Of a stretch of DNA of 64,000 nt, positions 45,246 through 58,387 are shown in pieces. The stretch is from Adineta vaga (lineage: Eukaryota; Rotifera): positions 19,344,001 through 19,408,000 of the forward strand of contig CP075492.1 of the NCBI GenBank assembly GCA_021613535.1. The letters are read 5' to 3'. Positions within the stretch are counted from its first letter, which is position 1; each line of letters opens with the position of its first letter. The notes beneath the pieces were generated by a model. The model ran no database searches. It was not told the DNA's origin and worked only from the letters and a program-made list of their open reading frames with translations. The position numbers and the translations under genes are program-made.

Positions 45246-45861
45246 TTAATGTGATGTTTGATGAGCATCATAACAAACATAAACAATTTTATTATTAAAA
45301 GGACGAAAATAACAAAAGTTTGTACGTTTTCCAATATAATATGTTGGATCAGAATCGTGACGACCACGATCAAACCAAATATCATAATCACAATAATCAG
45401 CTTCACAACAATAATAACTATTATGACGACTTGAATGAGGATATTCTTCACGACGTTCATCAGGTGTACGAGAATAATAATAATTTTCGAATTGTTCATA
45501 TTCTCGGACATATCTATCACCATTACAAGCAGGACAATTCAATATTTGCGAATTTGTTAATGATTCTAAAAATAAAAAATGATCTTCTCTCAAAAAAAAT
45601 TTGTTTTTCGAAATCAAAGTTACAAATCATTTATGTTATCTTATTTTTTCTCAAAGAAAAGTTCATACAGCAGCGGTTAAATACTATATGCGTTCAACTG
45701 ACAAAGCTTGTTTCTCTCATTTAGATGAATATTAATTGTCAGAGCAGATAAGAAGAAGAAGAAGAAGAATGGTAAGATTCTTTCAGAGAAGCGTCAATTT
45801 AGTTTTTCTCACCATTTAATTGCATAATTGATGATGTTTGAGATGTTTTGTTTGATTCCAT
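45246..45861 (-). CDS. cysteine/tyrosine-rich orphan protein
   Basis: 122 residues from two exons on the complement (45813-45861 and 45246-45565; a 247-nt intron, phase 1). Exon 1 gives MESNKTSQTSSIMQLN; exon 2 continues ESLTNSQILNCPACNGDRYV. There is no signal peptide. The chain has a CPAC knuckle, then YYCCEADYCDYDIWFDRG, then FCYF and VCYD, so it could hold zinc or form disulphides, and is rich in Tyr, Asp and Arg. I recognise no family. Splice sites are good (GTGAGA...TTTTTAG) and the frame is intact, so it is probably a real gene; the role is unknown. Confidence 0.6.
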
Positions 45862-48153
45862 TGATATCGTTAAGAAAACTAAATAGATATTCGAATTTTT
45901 ATTCAGAGACAATGAATGACCAACCAACTATTTATATAAAGGAATAGAAAGGAAAAACTCTGATCATAACGTTCCCTTTACGTCATTTGTGTTTGGGAGA
46001 CTTTTCTCTTCAGTTTTATCAAAAATAGTATGAGAGATTAGTTTTTTTTCTTCTAATATGCTTAAAATCAGAAACTCCATAATAAATGTGATCTGTATTT
46101 TTAAAAATCATTGTAAAGAACAGCGTACTGATTTTGCTTTTTAAGATGAAATCAAAACAACAAGAATAAATGAAGTTATATTTTTATCGTTAGATAAAGT
46201 ATTGAAGTTGTTTGGGTTTTTCTCTCGTCAAATAAAATTTGATCTGTATTCATATTGGTTTTATTACTCAAGATATGCGAGACTTTTTATTTCAACACGT
46301 TTTTGAGAATATTTATATCTGATAATAAAATTTATCTGAAATATAATAACATTCGAATAACAAGAAGAGAATAATTTTAATTAGAATCAAAATAATCATA
46401 ATTATCCATTAAAATCTATTTATTGAAAAATTCAAAGACTTTAATTTAACTATATTATTCTAGAACAATTGCGCATTGAAAAACCCCTTCGAGATAAACA
46501 TGTAGGATGTGGGTGTAAGTCAAGGAAACTTATACTAACAAAGTTTATTCGATAACTATGATGCTCTCACTCATACTAGTATCCATCTGAGAACATATAA
46601 CTTTTATAATTGATGGTTTGGATGATGAACACCTATCAGTACAAGCACTTACACCGACTCAAAACAGTCCTAGATCAATTAAACTACTTATAGTAATAGT
46701 AGATTTCGTATCGCTGTGTTGGAGAAACTACTGACACTTTCGATATACCTATAAAATACAAAAGTTTATGTACAAATATAAAAATGATTACATAACATTT
46801 GTTTTGTAATTTTATTTTGAATATCGAAGAAATTTTCAAAAGAAATTTCTTGATAAATGATGACAAAAATAGAATAAAATTATAGAACATCTTGAACAAA
46901 CTTTAATGAAATAATGAAAAACAAAGTCTTTTTTTAGAATATTATCCATTAGATGAAATCATTCATCGTCATTTATTTATAATTTATGATAAAAATTCAA
47001 ATAAACTGTTGACTTTGGGTAAAGGAATAGATCCACTAAAACCTTCTTTTATTGGACAAGAACATAACAATTGAATCGAACAGATGAAATACTTACCATC
47101 AAAATATATTTTTAACATTAATCATTGTTGTACAATATCATCATCAATTTCAAATTCTTGTTCATCATTCGATACGACTTTTAATACCATGTTTCTCTAT
47201 GATCAACACAAGAAATAATGTGTTGTTCATATTTTATGTGTTTTAATATTGAAAAGATTATAGTTAGAAAAACTTATTCATATCCATTGCCAACTAACTG
47301 ATTTCATGAGAAGAACAAGAAAAAATGAGTATGAATGTGGGTGAAGAAAAGAGATTTACCCACCCCATCTCCACTTAGACCTTTATAAGCAAATATTAGT
47401 CGAAAATACTCCAATCCACTGTCTTTTACTGGCGTAAGAAGACATTAGTATAATGACGTCTTTATGCAATACTTTCTCTCGATATCTTCTCTTTCTTTTC
47501 CTTCTGTTAAGCTTCTGATGAGATATTTTCAGAATATTCAGATGATAATTTTATCGAATTAGATTAAGACACTATTTCAAATCCGTATCTTTCCTACATC
47601 AATTAAGCGTATCACTATATTTTGTTCTTATCTGAAAATTTTCCACCAATCATTCATTTTTTTGAAATACAGAGTTTCTTTTTACAGAAAAACGACTGAG
47701 CATTGTTTTGTTTCTATAATGTTTTTTTCTCTCAATCAATTGTGATATGAACATAAATTGTGTGCATATTACTTTTTATCAATGAAAAAACATTTTTTTT
47801 TCTTCCGAATTTAATTCTTAAATACATAATAAATATATTTTCTATTTATGTGACATATGCTAAATATGATATTGTTTTTAATGGAAGTTCTTACTTTTGC
47901 CTAAGAGAATATGTAGTAACACAAATTTTCACTTGCATCAAAACATTCTCTGAAACTTCGATTAAAAATGAGTGATTCTAGTCGTATGTGTCAAAAACAC
48001 GTTTTGATTACTATTTAGTTTTAAAATATCTGGTAAGAACAATCGAGAACATTCTTTTCATTTACCGTTTTCTATTTCATTAATGATAATAAAATCATTT
48101 TTGTTTTTATAAAAAGTACAACAACTTGAGATCATCATTCCTTGTGAAATACA
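45862..48153. other. gene-poor region
   Basis: About 2.3 kb without a supported gene. Contains a weak TGTGGG arm at 46502-46517 and a hairpin at 47333-47374. AT-rich elsewhere. Confidence 0.55.
47333..47374. repeat. TGTGGG-type hairpin, degenerate
   Basis: GAATGTGGGTGAAG faces TACCCACCCCATCTCC. Confidence 0.5.
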
Positions 48154-49304
48154 ATGATTTCAATTGAGAATTTCAAATTATGTTTAATTTTCTCTATGAT
48201 TCGACTATTGTCAGGTAAATAAAAAATCCGATACTTCGCTTCTTGTTTATAATACGATAAATAATCTTGAAAATTTCACGAAGGTTTGTCATTTAATCAA
48301 CCAAAATTTTGCGCATCAGCAAGTTGGAACTCGTCTGGAACAAATTTGCTAAGACTGGATGTCATATTTCCATATTCTATATTTATTACAACTAATAACT
48401 CAATTTTTATTGGTGTAGATGAATTATCTAGTATTTATGTTTCGTTCAATTACTTGATTAAGGTCACGAAAATTAATTCATTCATTCCAACCATCACAAC
48501 GTCAATTTTTGTTCAAAATGATAATGAAATTTATGTTCAAACACTCATTCCCGAACCTACAATTATCAGATGGATATTGAATACAAATAATCAGACTCCT
48601 GTTATGGATATTCCTTATTTATGCTATGCTCTTTTTATTGATATTGACAACAATCTATACTGTTCATTAGATACTCGTCATGAAATTATTAAAAAATGGT
48701 TAGGTGACAATAGCACAATGGCAATTACCATAGCTGGCACTGGTGTTTCTGGCATGTCTTCTGATACCTTGAATGGTCCACGTGGAATCTTTGTTGATCT
48801 CAATTCTAATTTGTATGTTGCTGATTGTTTTAATAATCGAATACAGTTGTTTCAACCAGGAAACAAATATGGAACTACTGTTGTAGGCGAGATGACGATC
48901 GAACCTACAGTTATTCTCAACCATCCGACTGGGATACTATTGATGGTGATGGTTATTTATACATTGCTGATCAAATTAATAATCGTATTGTTCGTGGTAG
49001 ATCATCTGATTTTCGATGTGTAGTTGGATGTAAAATTGATTTTGAAGCAATATATGCAATATTGATACCGAATCATATGGCTTTTGATAGTTATGGAAAT
49101 ATTTATGTTGGTGATTTGGCATATGAACGAATTATAAGATTTAATTTTTTGAAAAGATCATGTGGTAAGCATGAAATCAGATGTAGATGAAAAAAATCTT
49201 GAAAAATTATTTCTGTGAGTAGAAGTGATGTTTTAATGACATTTTGTATTTCAGATCCAGTTAGTACCAATGGGTCTTTAATATCGTCATCAAGAAGTAT
49301 GTAA
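48154..49304 (+). pseudogene. secreted NHL-repeat protein, copy 1 (frameshifted)
   Basis: Exon 1 (48154-48214) encodes a signal-like leader (MISIENFKLCLIFSMIRLLS). Intron 48215-48283. Exon 2 (48284-49164) starts LSFNQPKFCASASWNSSGTN and carries NHL beta-propeller blades, the clearest being LNGPRGIFVDLNSNLYVADC followed by NNRIQLFQPG. At about 48931-48937 one base is missing relative to copy 2 (CTGGGATACTATT against CTGGAATCACTATT), which ends the frame early at 49023; in the other frame the propeller continues (GYLYIADQINNRIVRG) to a donor at 49165. A short exon from 49255 gives DPVSTNGSLISSS. NHL propellers bind proteins or RNA; with a leader this one should be extracellular. A sequence error cannot be excluded. 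Confidence 0.7.
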
Positions 49305-50253
49305 ATCTTTTATTTCAATAGTTTTCATAGTATTAGAAGAAGAAGGATGAAACTTCAAGTATATAAGAGCCACAAACCGAACACTATAGAGGGCTGCTCA
49401 ATTAGGTTCTTAGTTTCGTGTGGAATAAATATCATCTTATAGAGTACATTATTTTAGTTATAAAACCTAATTTTTAGCTTTGCCCCATGTTTCTTGGTAG
49501 AAATGCTCACATTTCGCCAACGAATTTATCACCGCGCAGGTTTTCAGAAGTCAGACGGTGAATTCGTGACTATTTAGAAATTCATCGCTTCTTTTATCGC
49601 TAGGTTTACCTGTTGACAAGTGATAAAGTACGAGCCATTATACAATATTCATGGTCGACACCGTTCTATAAAAGACCCGACAATTCTTTTTCTAATTTTA
49701 CATAGTCTTCGATGAAAGATCTTTGCAGAAGACCTTTATTGAAAATCTATTGGAAAAAATGACGAGAATAGGTATTTAAATAGTTTATTTTCAAATCAGC
49801 TCGATAGAAATCGCTCAAACTTTTCTCCCAAAGACTATTCACGTAGGACTACCAAAGGGTGATATCAAAATTCTATGTATTCATTTTCGTGGAAAGTCTT
49901 CAAAGTCAAGAAAACTGATTGACGTACATGTGTTAGCGAGAAGTGTAAATGGAAATGATAATAAGGTTATAGGATTAGAATAGAGATCACTGATCATCAT
50001 ATTCTGGCTCACACTTACGGTCTACAATAAATACTTGTCTGCGCAAACTGAATATGAGAAAGTCTAAAATCTTCGTTTAGGTCTTAATATTGTTCAGGAT
50101 GTCAGTGATGGCAATATATCCTCTGCTCCTCTCTTTGTCGGCCCATTACACTTCGATGAGAAATACAACAGCTTTGAATCGATCTCATTTCTTATTTGAC
50201 CAAACACTATCTTAGATAATTGTATAAAGAATAAATTATAGAGTTTTATTTAG
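49305..50253. other. spacer between the NHL copies
   Basis: No clear gene. The plus frame at about 49795-49983 (IEIAQTFLPKTIHVGLPKGD) looks coding-like but has no start or splice context. No signal-peptide exon for copy 2 found. Confidence 0.45.
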
Positions 50254-51167
50254 GCTACTCATTTAATCAACCAAAATTTTGCCCATCAGCAACATGGAAC
50301 TCCTTTGGAACTACTTTTCCAGCAGAGAATATAATTACTGGAATTCCATATTCTATATTTATTACGACTAACAACTCTATTTACGTTGTTGACTATTCAA
50401 GTTCTCGAATTTATATTTGGTTTAATGAAACTACTCTCAATTCAACAATCACACTATCCCACAATTTAGTATCAACAAGATCAATTTTTGTTCAAAATGA
50501 TAATGAAATATATATTGATAAGGGTGATAGTAATCAGCTAGTGGAAAAATTGATATTAGATACAAATAGAAGCATTCCTATTATGAATATCTTTTCATCA
50601 TGTTATGCTCTTTTTATTGATATCAACAACTATCTATACTGTTCATTAGATACTCGTCATGAAATTGTGAAAAAATGGTTAGGTGATGATAATTCAGTGC
50701 CAGATACCACAGCTGGCACTGGATTTCCTAGCACGACTCCTGAGAGCTTGAATAGTCCACGTGGAATCTTTGTTGATCTCAATTCTAATTTGTATGTTGC
50801 TGATTGTTTTAATAATCGAATACAGTTGTTTCAACCAGGAAGCAAATATGGAACTACTGTTGTAGGCGAGATGAAGATCGAATCTACAATTATTCTCAAC
50901 TATCCCACTGGAATCACTATTGATGGTGATGGTTATTTATACATTGTTGATCAAAATAATAATCGTATTGTTCGTGGTAGATCATCTGATTTTCGATGTA
51001 TACTTGGATGCGCAGTTGGTGGTAAAGAGTCTTATAAGTTGTTGGAACCGCAACATATGACTTTTGATAGTTATGGAAACATTTATGTTGCTGATTCGAA
51101 GAATCATCGAATTCAAAAATTTTTTTATTCGGAAAGATCATGTCGTAAGTGTGAAATCATGTTTTAA
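50254..51167 (+). CDS. NHL-repeat protein, copy 2 (lacks a visible leader exon)
   Basis: Begins after an acceptor (TTTTATTTAG) at 50253 in the same phase as exon 2 of copy 1: YSFNQPKFCPSATWNSFGTT. The frame is open to 51167, or to a donor GTAAGTGTG at 51145. NHL blades include LNSPRGIFVDLNSNLYVADC, YPTGITIDGDGYLYIVDQ and MTFDSYGNIYVADSKNHRIQ, about 300 residues in all. It is the intact counterpart of copy 1 and shares whole blocks at DNA level, so the duplication is fairly recent. No exon 1 with a start and signal peptide is visible upstream; it may be a promoterless duplicate, or may be spliced from the copy 1 leader 2 kb away. Confidence 0.7.
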
Positions 51168-52156
51168 TGGTTCTTTGGCTGTTGTGGCGAGTGTTGACTG
51201 AGTGTTTTTTATAGCCCTATAGTGAGATTAAAGGGATACAATACAATATATATGGTTATATTCGTAGTATTACTTGAGATATTGTTTCAATAATACTATT
51301 TTGTATGACAAGAAGTTCATATATAACTTTTTCAGAGCACATGTTGAACTATAAAAATAGGAGTTTTTCGAGGAACATCGGATACTTGTGCTTTAGTGCA
51401 AGAATTGAATTTCATCATTTTTTTTTCGATTATTCTTTATAAGAATCAAAGAAAACGACAACATATGCTGCGACTTTAACAAGTAAACCGGTGGTATCAC
51501 ATTCAACAAAAACTCTTGTTCCATCTTTAATGCTATGGTTAATTATTTTCGCGATTTATATTTAAAAATCTTTATTCAAAGAACATTTATTTTGCTTATT
51601 TATTAAAATTCTGCTAATGAAATAAATATATGAGTGAACTAATCCAGAAAGGGAATCCAATAGACACTGATGATCATATTGAAGTAGTGCTTAAATAAAC
51701 GCAAAAGAAATTTGCAATAATCAACATATTTTTTCTATTTTAAATAATAAAACGGTGAAAACATGTGCATATACCATATGAATGATCAGAGATCAATAAA
51801 AATTGTACATTGATCTTAATAAGGACAGAGAAAAAACCTTATTCTACCAAATCATGATTTATGAAGAGGAATAGAACGGAAGTGTTGTTTTTTTTTATAT
51901 TAAAATATTTTCCAATTAAGCTTTTTCTTTAAACTCTCGAACAGATTTATTAATCACAAAAAATAATCAGGAAATACGTCAACTAATTGCGTATGTGATA
52001 CTTGTTATTTAAAAAGTTCACAAAAAATTGACGTCAATAACTAAAAAACTCATTGATATCTAAATATGTTCATATTTTTCAGAAAAAAATTGACGTCATA
52101 GAAGACGCAGAGAAAATATAAAGACTAATGATTCTTCTCAATTTCTTATTAAAATA
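51168..52156. other. AT-rich spacer
   Basis: No gene. Two TTGACGTCA-type words (about 52028 and 52089) lie just before the receptor gene and could be CRE-like sites (TGACGTCA). Confidence 0.45.
52026..52100 (+). promoter_or_regulatory. paired TTGACGTCA sites before the receptor gene
   Basis: AAATTGACGTCAATA at about 52026 and AAATTGACGTCATAG at about 52088 both contain the palindrome TGACGTCA, the consensus for CREB/ATF factors. They stand about 60-130 nt before the start codon at 52157. Prediction only. Confidence 0.4.
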
Positions 52157-55100
52157 ATGTTTTCTACAATTTATTCATTGTATTTTATTCTTTTACATTC
52201 GATTATTGCAATACCTAATCTTTATTTATATGATACAGATGTAATAAATAACAACGGTAAGAATGCACTATATTATGATTGTTTCTATGTTCATCTGGCT
52301 GAAAACGAACTTATCACATCATTTGAATCATTTTCTTATTGTATGAATGAACTATCACCAAAGTTTGATGTAGAACCTAGTGGTTATACTTCAAATTTTA
52401 CTTTTGCTGAACTTTCTGAAAGAAATATAAGCAGTGGAGATTTATATTCTTGGTTTGCACCAATTGATCTTATTGAACGTTATCAATTTTATTTAAATAA
52501 TCTTGCAATATCAAGTAATGAAATAAAAGAAGAAATTTTCTACAATTGTACAGAAAAAAGATTTGGTTTAATGTGTCAATATTACTTAAATCGAAAGTTT
52601 TATTATGGTGATGATATAACATTTTATGTGACAAATTTTTATACTGTACGACTTTTTTCAGAAACATTAACTTGTTATATCTTTATCCAATGTGATCTTC
52701 ATCCATGGAAAGTCTGTTTGGATTGGACGGATGTTTGTAACGGAAAAGTAGATTGTTTAAATGGTTCATTTGATGAAGAATATTGTTCTGAAGTAGACAT
52801 TAACGATCCAGTCTATGAACGAATAGAAACAATGTATACCGATGATAGAGACTATGGAATTCTACCATCTCTCTTAGTTGAAGATGCAAAATGTCATAAC
52901 TTAGTTCTGACAAGTTCTTGTGTCCGAGGACGTCAAGATCGGTTATTTGAAGCGACGTTGTCTATTAATGATGGTTCTATATCGTCTAATTGTTCGTCAA
53001 CATTCATATGTATCCTTTCGATGGTAGATGAGTATCTATCTTCGACTTGTAATGATTTCTGTCGGATAAGCGATTGTATAGATTGGATTGAAGATGTTTG
53101 TCCAGATATGTTCTATATATCAGTTATTCCAATTCTATTTAATAATATTTATTTTGCTTATGAGAAAACTGATGTAGTTGAATTAATAGTAGATATAGAA
53201 AATTTTCCAGAACCTTATATTTGTTATAATAATTCACTTTATGACGATTATTTTGCTGGTAATTCAATGGTATTATTTAATGGTAAAAAATGTTATCGTG
53301 GGAATATTCCACCTTCTTCTGATCGGCGACGTTCAGTTAACATCGAATATATACAATCAATATACAATATATTTAAACAATACAATTCACGTCCAACTAT
53401 CAAGTCATCTGAATCAAATCTCATATATCCTATAATCGATTGTTCTAATGATAATGAAATACCAAGTATAGACGATCTATATCCACATGATGGTGAATAT
53501 ATGTATTATTTATGTAAAAATGATACAAACAGTCGTCAACCAAAGAAACATCCTATTTTATTTCAATCAATTTGTAATCGACATACTGAATTATTACCAA
53601 AATTGATTCATGGACGAAATGAAACTGATGAAACTGAATGTGATGTTTGGCCATGTAATAATTTATATACACGTTGTAATGGATTTTGGAATTGTGTAAA
53701 TGGTGAAGATGAATTTCATTGCGTTAAATCATTGATATCAAATTGTTCTTCTAATGAATATCAATGTATTTCCATTTATACACAACGATTAATATGTTTA
53801 TCCAATAATAAAATAGATGATGGTCAAATTGATTGTCTAAATGCAGTTGATGAACGAAATGTATGTAATAAGTAATTCTTATTAGAATTTGTTTTTTTTT
53901 TCTTCATTCGATATTTTATAGAAAAGCTTTCAGCGCAATCCCTTGCGGGATTAAAATGTGAAACACGATAAATCTGTTTCTATTATTGTCAAAATCTGAA
54001 TTATCTGTGATAATTTTCATAGATAAATGAATAGAGGGTGTAAGTGAATGAGGGTGAGTATGGGTAAGCTTGAAGTGCAAATAAGCTACCCTCAACCGCG
54101 TCCACACCCTCTGCATGGGCTCATTTTTTCTGCCGGTAACACTGTGACGGGGTTGTCAGGCTCTCGCTCACGTCTGTGGGGAAGGGGGGGGGTCCAAATT
54201 TTTACCCTTAAACACTTCAACACTCTCTTTCAGATCGTACTTCACAAAATATCCAAACGATCTACATCTGAGGATAAAGTACCATGCCATCGTGGACTTC
54301 CTTTACAAATTTGGTTAGATCAGAATAAATCAAGATTAATATGTATTTGTCCACCAAGTTATTTTGGTTCACATTGTGAATTTCAAAATCAACGTGTAAG
54401 TTTATCTGTTAAATTTCAAATATTTTTAGATTCTCGACAAACTCTATTTGAAATAATCATTCAACTTATTGATGATAGTAATGAAAGAATTATTCATTCA
54501 CATATTCAATTAACTTATTTATCTGTAAGAGATTGTGAATTAATATCATATTATTATTTACTTTATTCAACACGAACAAAAGATTATGAGAAAAATTATT
54601 CAATACATATTGATATTTATGAAAAAAATACATTTAATTATCGTGGAAGTTTATCGTTTTAATTTAATAATTGATATTCCACCAATTGATTTTAATAGTC
54701 AACATTGTCCGAGAAATCATCGATGTATTCATGGAAAATGTTTGAAATATTTCAATAGTGATCAAGAAAAAAGTTTCTGTCAATGTTATTCTGGTTGGTA
54801 TGGAAAATATTGTAATATTCCATCGATTATTAAGTGCACATGTTCATCTGATTCATTATGTCTTGGTATTGATGCTTATAATCGATCAATATGTATTTGT
54901 CCTATGCATAAATTTGGACCTCGATGTTTTATCGATGAGAGAATATGTAGTTTAAATGGTAAGAGAATATGTAATAATCATGGTCAATGTATTCTACCTG
55001 ATTTAAATAAACAATTATTAGAATCGTATACATGTCTTTGTTCAAAAGGTTTTAGTGGTAAAAATTGTGAATATAAAGATAATGAAATTAATTTATCATT

Positions 55101-56691
55101 TGAAAAAAAAATTTCTTCATTAAAAACAATATTTATTCATTTTTTTCATATTGAAAAAAATCTTATAAAAAAACAATTTACTACATTTAAAACAATTTTA
55201 TCTATGAAATATTCAACTAGTATTTATTGGTCGGATTTATTTAATCTTATTTTTATGGAAGATTTGAAAAAGAATTTCTATTTACTTGCTAAACAAAGTA
55301 AAGTATTTGATAAAACAAAATTAATTAAACAAGTTCAATTAACAGATCGTTGTCCACATATAAAGGAATTATTTAATCAAACAATTGTACAATATTATCT
55401 TCTTCGACGTATGAAATATTATCATTTACTATGTCAAAATATTACATTAAATATTTCATGTTTTTATGATGATGTTCATTTATGTCTATGTTATTATTAT
55501 TATAATGGACAACGTTTAAGTAATTGTTTTCAATTTAATCATACAATGAAAGGTAGTTGTTCAAGAGAAAATGAATGTGCTAATGATGGTCAATGCTTTC
55601 AAATTGGATCAAACTGTTTGAAAAAATCGACATGTCTTTGTCATTCATGTTTTTATGGAGAACGATGTCAATTTAATACAAATGGACATAGTTTATCACT
55701 TGATACAATTCTAGCTTATCATATTCAACCATCAATTAGTTTATTTAATCAATCAAATATTATTAAAATAAGTATTGTTTTAAATCTTATCTTTTTCATA
55801 ATAGGTTTATGTAATGGTATACTTACGATGATAACATTTAAAAATGGAAATTTACGTACAACTGGTTGTGGTTTATATTTATTAGGTTCATCAATAACAA
55901 CATTGATAATAACAATTTTACTTGGATTGAAATTCTGGATTTTTATTTTGATACAAATGCATTCGGTATCAAATCGATTATTTTTACAAATTCAATGTAT
56001 TTTATTAGATTATTTTCTTCGAATATTTCTTCATATGGATCAATGGTTAAATGCATGTGTTGCTTGTGAACGAGCAATAACAATTAGTAAAGGTGCTCGT
56101 TTCATTAAAAAGAAAAGTAAACAATTCGCCAAATTAATCATTTTATTTCTTTTCATTTTCAATATTCTTACATTTATTCATGAACCCATGTATCGACATT
56201 TATTTGATGAATTTGATGAAGATGAAAATGAAAAACGTATTTGGTGTACTGTAACTTATTCATCATCGAGTTTACAAACATACAATTCTTTTATACATAC
56301 ATTTCAATTTTTTGCTCCATTTATTATTAATTTCATTTCAGCTATTATTCTTATAACAAAAAAATCTCAACAACAATCAAATATTCAACAAAAACGAAAT
56401 TTTAAAGATGTTTTACAAGAAAATTATCGACAACATAAACATTTATTTATAGCACCTGTTTTATTAGTTATTCTTGCATTACCACGTTTAATTATTTCTT
56501 ATGTATCAAAATGTATGGAATCAACTAATGATTCATGGTTATTTCTTTCAGGATATTTTGTTTCATTTATTCCAGCAATGCTTACTTTTCTTATATTTGT
56601 ATTACCATCAAAATTTTATAAACAAGAACTTCGTAAAACTATAGTTACATATCAAACGACTATAAGACGACTTTTACATACTTCAACATAA
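52157..56691 (+). CDS. LDLa-EGF seven-transmembrane receptor (frameshift in a T run)
   Basis: Large cell-surface receptor. Part 1 (52157-53860): signal peptide, LDL-receptor class A domains (CLDWTDVCNGKVDCLNGSFD at about residue 193; CNGFWNCVNGEDEFHC; DDGQIDCLNAVDERN). A donor GTATGTAATA at 53861 and acceptor CTTTCAG at 54233 give a 373-nt in-phase intron that avoids the stop at 53873, though it skips the last LDLa cysteine. Part 2 (54234 on): an EGF domain (CICPPSYFGSHC); the frame then shifts in TTTT at 54657-54660. Part 3: more EGF domains (CQCYSGWYGKYC, CLCSKGFSGKNC, CLCHSCFYGERC) and seven transmembrane helices from about 55760, with CERAIT at the end of TM3 in the DRY position and LPSKFYKQELRK after TM7. 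Rhodopsin-like layout; ligand unknown. One extra T makes the allele non-functional unless it is a sequence error. Confidence 0.75.
53930..53972. repeat. short repeat with AATCCCTNNCGGGATT core
   Basis: AGCGCAATCCCTTGCGGGATTAAAATGTGAAACACGAT. Copies: inverted at about 58588-58632 (AATCCCGTCAGGGATTGCG core) and partial at about 9362-9390 (AGGATTAAAATGTGAAACATGA). Confidence 0.6.
54034..54113. repeat. TGTGGG-type hairpin inside the intron
   Basis: GAGGGTGTAAGTGAATGAGGGTGAG faces CTACCCTCAACCGCGTCCACACCCTC. Confidence 0.65.
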
Positions 56692-57003
56692 AAAAAATAC
56701 ATCTATCTATCTATTCACATTTCAGATGAAAGATAATTCTATTAAATATTATTTTGAAAATAACTAAAACGAACAAAATGTATTGATATCAATTCTTTTT
56801 GTTTGCATATTCGCAATAAAAAATCACGTCTTTATTTGAAAATATTGCCTGTTTATTTCTGTAAAGAAAGAAAAAACTACCGAAGATCAAATAAAATTGA
56901 TTTTATTTATTCTCTATTAAGCTACGTAAAATCATTTAATGAAAACCAATTTAAAAATAAGATTTTATCAAAATTCTTCAAGCATGTAAAGGATATGTAA
57001 ATG
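56692..57003. other. receptor 3' region
   Basis: AT-rich. A 65-codon lysine-rich frame (56803-57000) is not supported as a gene. Confidence 0.45.
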
Positions 57004-57148
57004 TAGTGGAGCAAATCAAAACAACAATTCGAAGTACTATAACTGATGAACGTTTAAGTGATCTTTGTATTCTTGCAGTATAGAACGTGATATGGATGTG
57101 AACTTAGAAAAATTTATTGATGAATTTTCAGAGATTCATAAAAAATAG
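57004..57148 (+). pseudogene. hAT transposase C-terminal fragment
   Basis: Reads RSTITDERLSDLCILAV, then a one-base frame change, then IERDMDVNLEKFIDEFSEI and a stop. This matches the hAT dimerisation tail (ERL.dL..LsIe.d....d.iid.Fa), also found in TTF/MYM zinc-finger genes derived from hAT. Nothing of the catalytic domain is visible upstream. Confidence 0.6.
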
Positions 57149-58387
57149 TCGAATTAAGCTTCAATAAATAAATGTTTTTTTTCTTCAGATCTTCTGTATA
57201 TATGTAGAAAATATGACTTTTTCTCTCAATCAGTCAATATCCCCATGTCTCACCTCATGTTGATCATAAGATTACATTTTTATGATTTACTCCCTTTTCT
57301 GAAAGAAAGGGTTATAGCGTAGAAAATACGGTCAATAAAATGCTAAAAGTTTGTCCGTTTGTCCAAGCCAATCAGATTGCAGCATTTTATAACTCAAAAG
57401 AAACCTGACGCTGGTCATCAGAAAATGATTGACCAAGGGTAATCGGGGTCGAGGAGTTCGAATCTGATGTTAGTTCTATGTGATCGATTCTACCATTGTT
57501 ATCCACCTCTCTCTCCAAGATAAATATCTTAGTGAATATCTCCCTTTAAAATGGTGATAGAAACTAATGAACGGGCTGGTGTTCGTAGGGTGTATGTGCC
57601 ATTCGAATCATTTGCGAGTTCTGAGTATAGGATTTAGTAAGAAATTGATAAAAAACTGCACTTCAGGTAATTGACAGAATAGGTATCATACTTATGTCAG
57701 CTTTCTTTAACCCTTTCCAGCCGGCTATTTGGGAAATGCTGTACATGCAAAACGCAGGTAACGGACAGACGTTTTTTCAACTTTGAAAGATTGTATCTGG
57801 AAAACGGTAAGAGGGAAAGATCTGAAATTTTCAACAAATATGCAACTAAACAAGTTCTTTAAAAGTTCAAAGTTTGAGCCTTAACAGTTTAGCCGTTCTG
57901 ATTTTATAAAGGAAATACTAGTCGGTAACACACAGACAAAAAAGGCCCTCGATTTTCAGTGAATACGAAAGATGTGATAGATTCTGCGAACTACTCCATG
58001 CTAATGAATTTTCGTAAGAGAATATTGTGTAGTGGACCATCAGGGCTATCTATTGCTAAAAAGAAAATATAAATTACTTGAAAAATGAGTGAGTTATTGA
58101 CAAAACTTGGAGTAACGCACAGACATTTTGGTAACGCACCGACATGTATTTGCATAAAAGTTTGCTAATCTTAAAATATTATTTCTAATCTAAACATATC
58201 ACTTTAAAACATCGAAATAATAATGTTTATTTATATTTCAAGCGTTTAGCACTGATTTTTTATATTTTTGCTGACGCTTATACACGTTCTTATTAGTACA
58301 AAACGATAGAAAATTTTCACTTAAAAACGTTAAAAATTAGAGAAAAACAGTCCGTTTTGATGTTGCATCACCACGTTCGGCATTCAA

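Larger units (their letters stand above)
53861..54233 (+). other. intron of the receptor gene, loaded with repeats
   Basis: 373 nt bounded by GTATGT and CAG. Inside are a CGCAATCCC..GCGGGATTAAAA repeat (53932-53972), a TGTGGG-type hairpin (54034-54113), and a run of eight G (54184-54191). It is far longer than the 41-90-nt introns elsewhere, so it has probably been enlarged by insertions. Confidence 0.55.

Noticed and set aside
45320-45724. 134-codon plus-strand frame
   Set aside because: Shadow of the minus-strand Cys/Tyr-rich gene, full of Asn/His/Tyr from antisense codons.
49440-49760. Second mariner between the NHL copies
   Set aside because: Some wording looked similar, but I could not find a transposase signature or inverted ends with TA.
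57445-57475. tRNA-like B box (GAGTTCGAATCTG)
   Set aside because: No A box at the right distance and no cloverleaf; a similar word also occurs inside the mariner relic.
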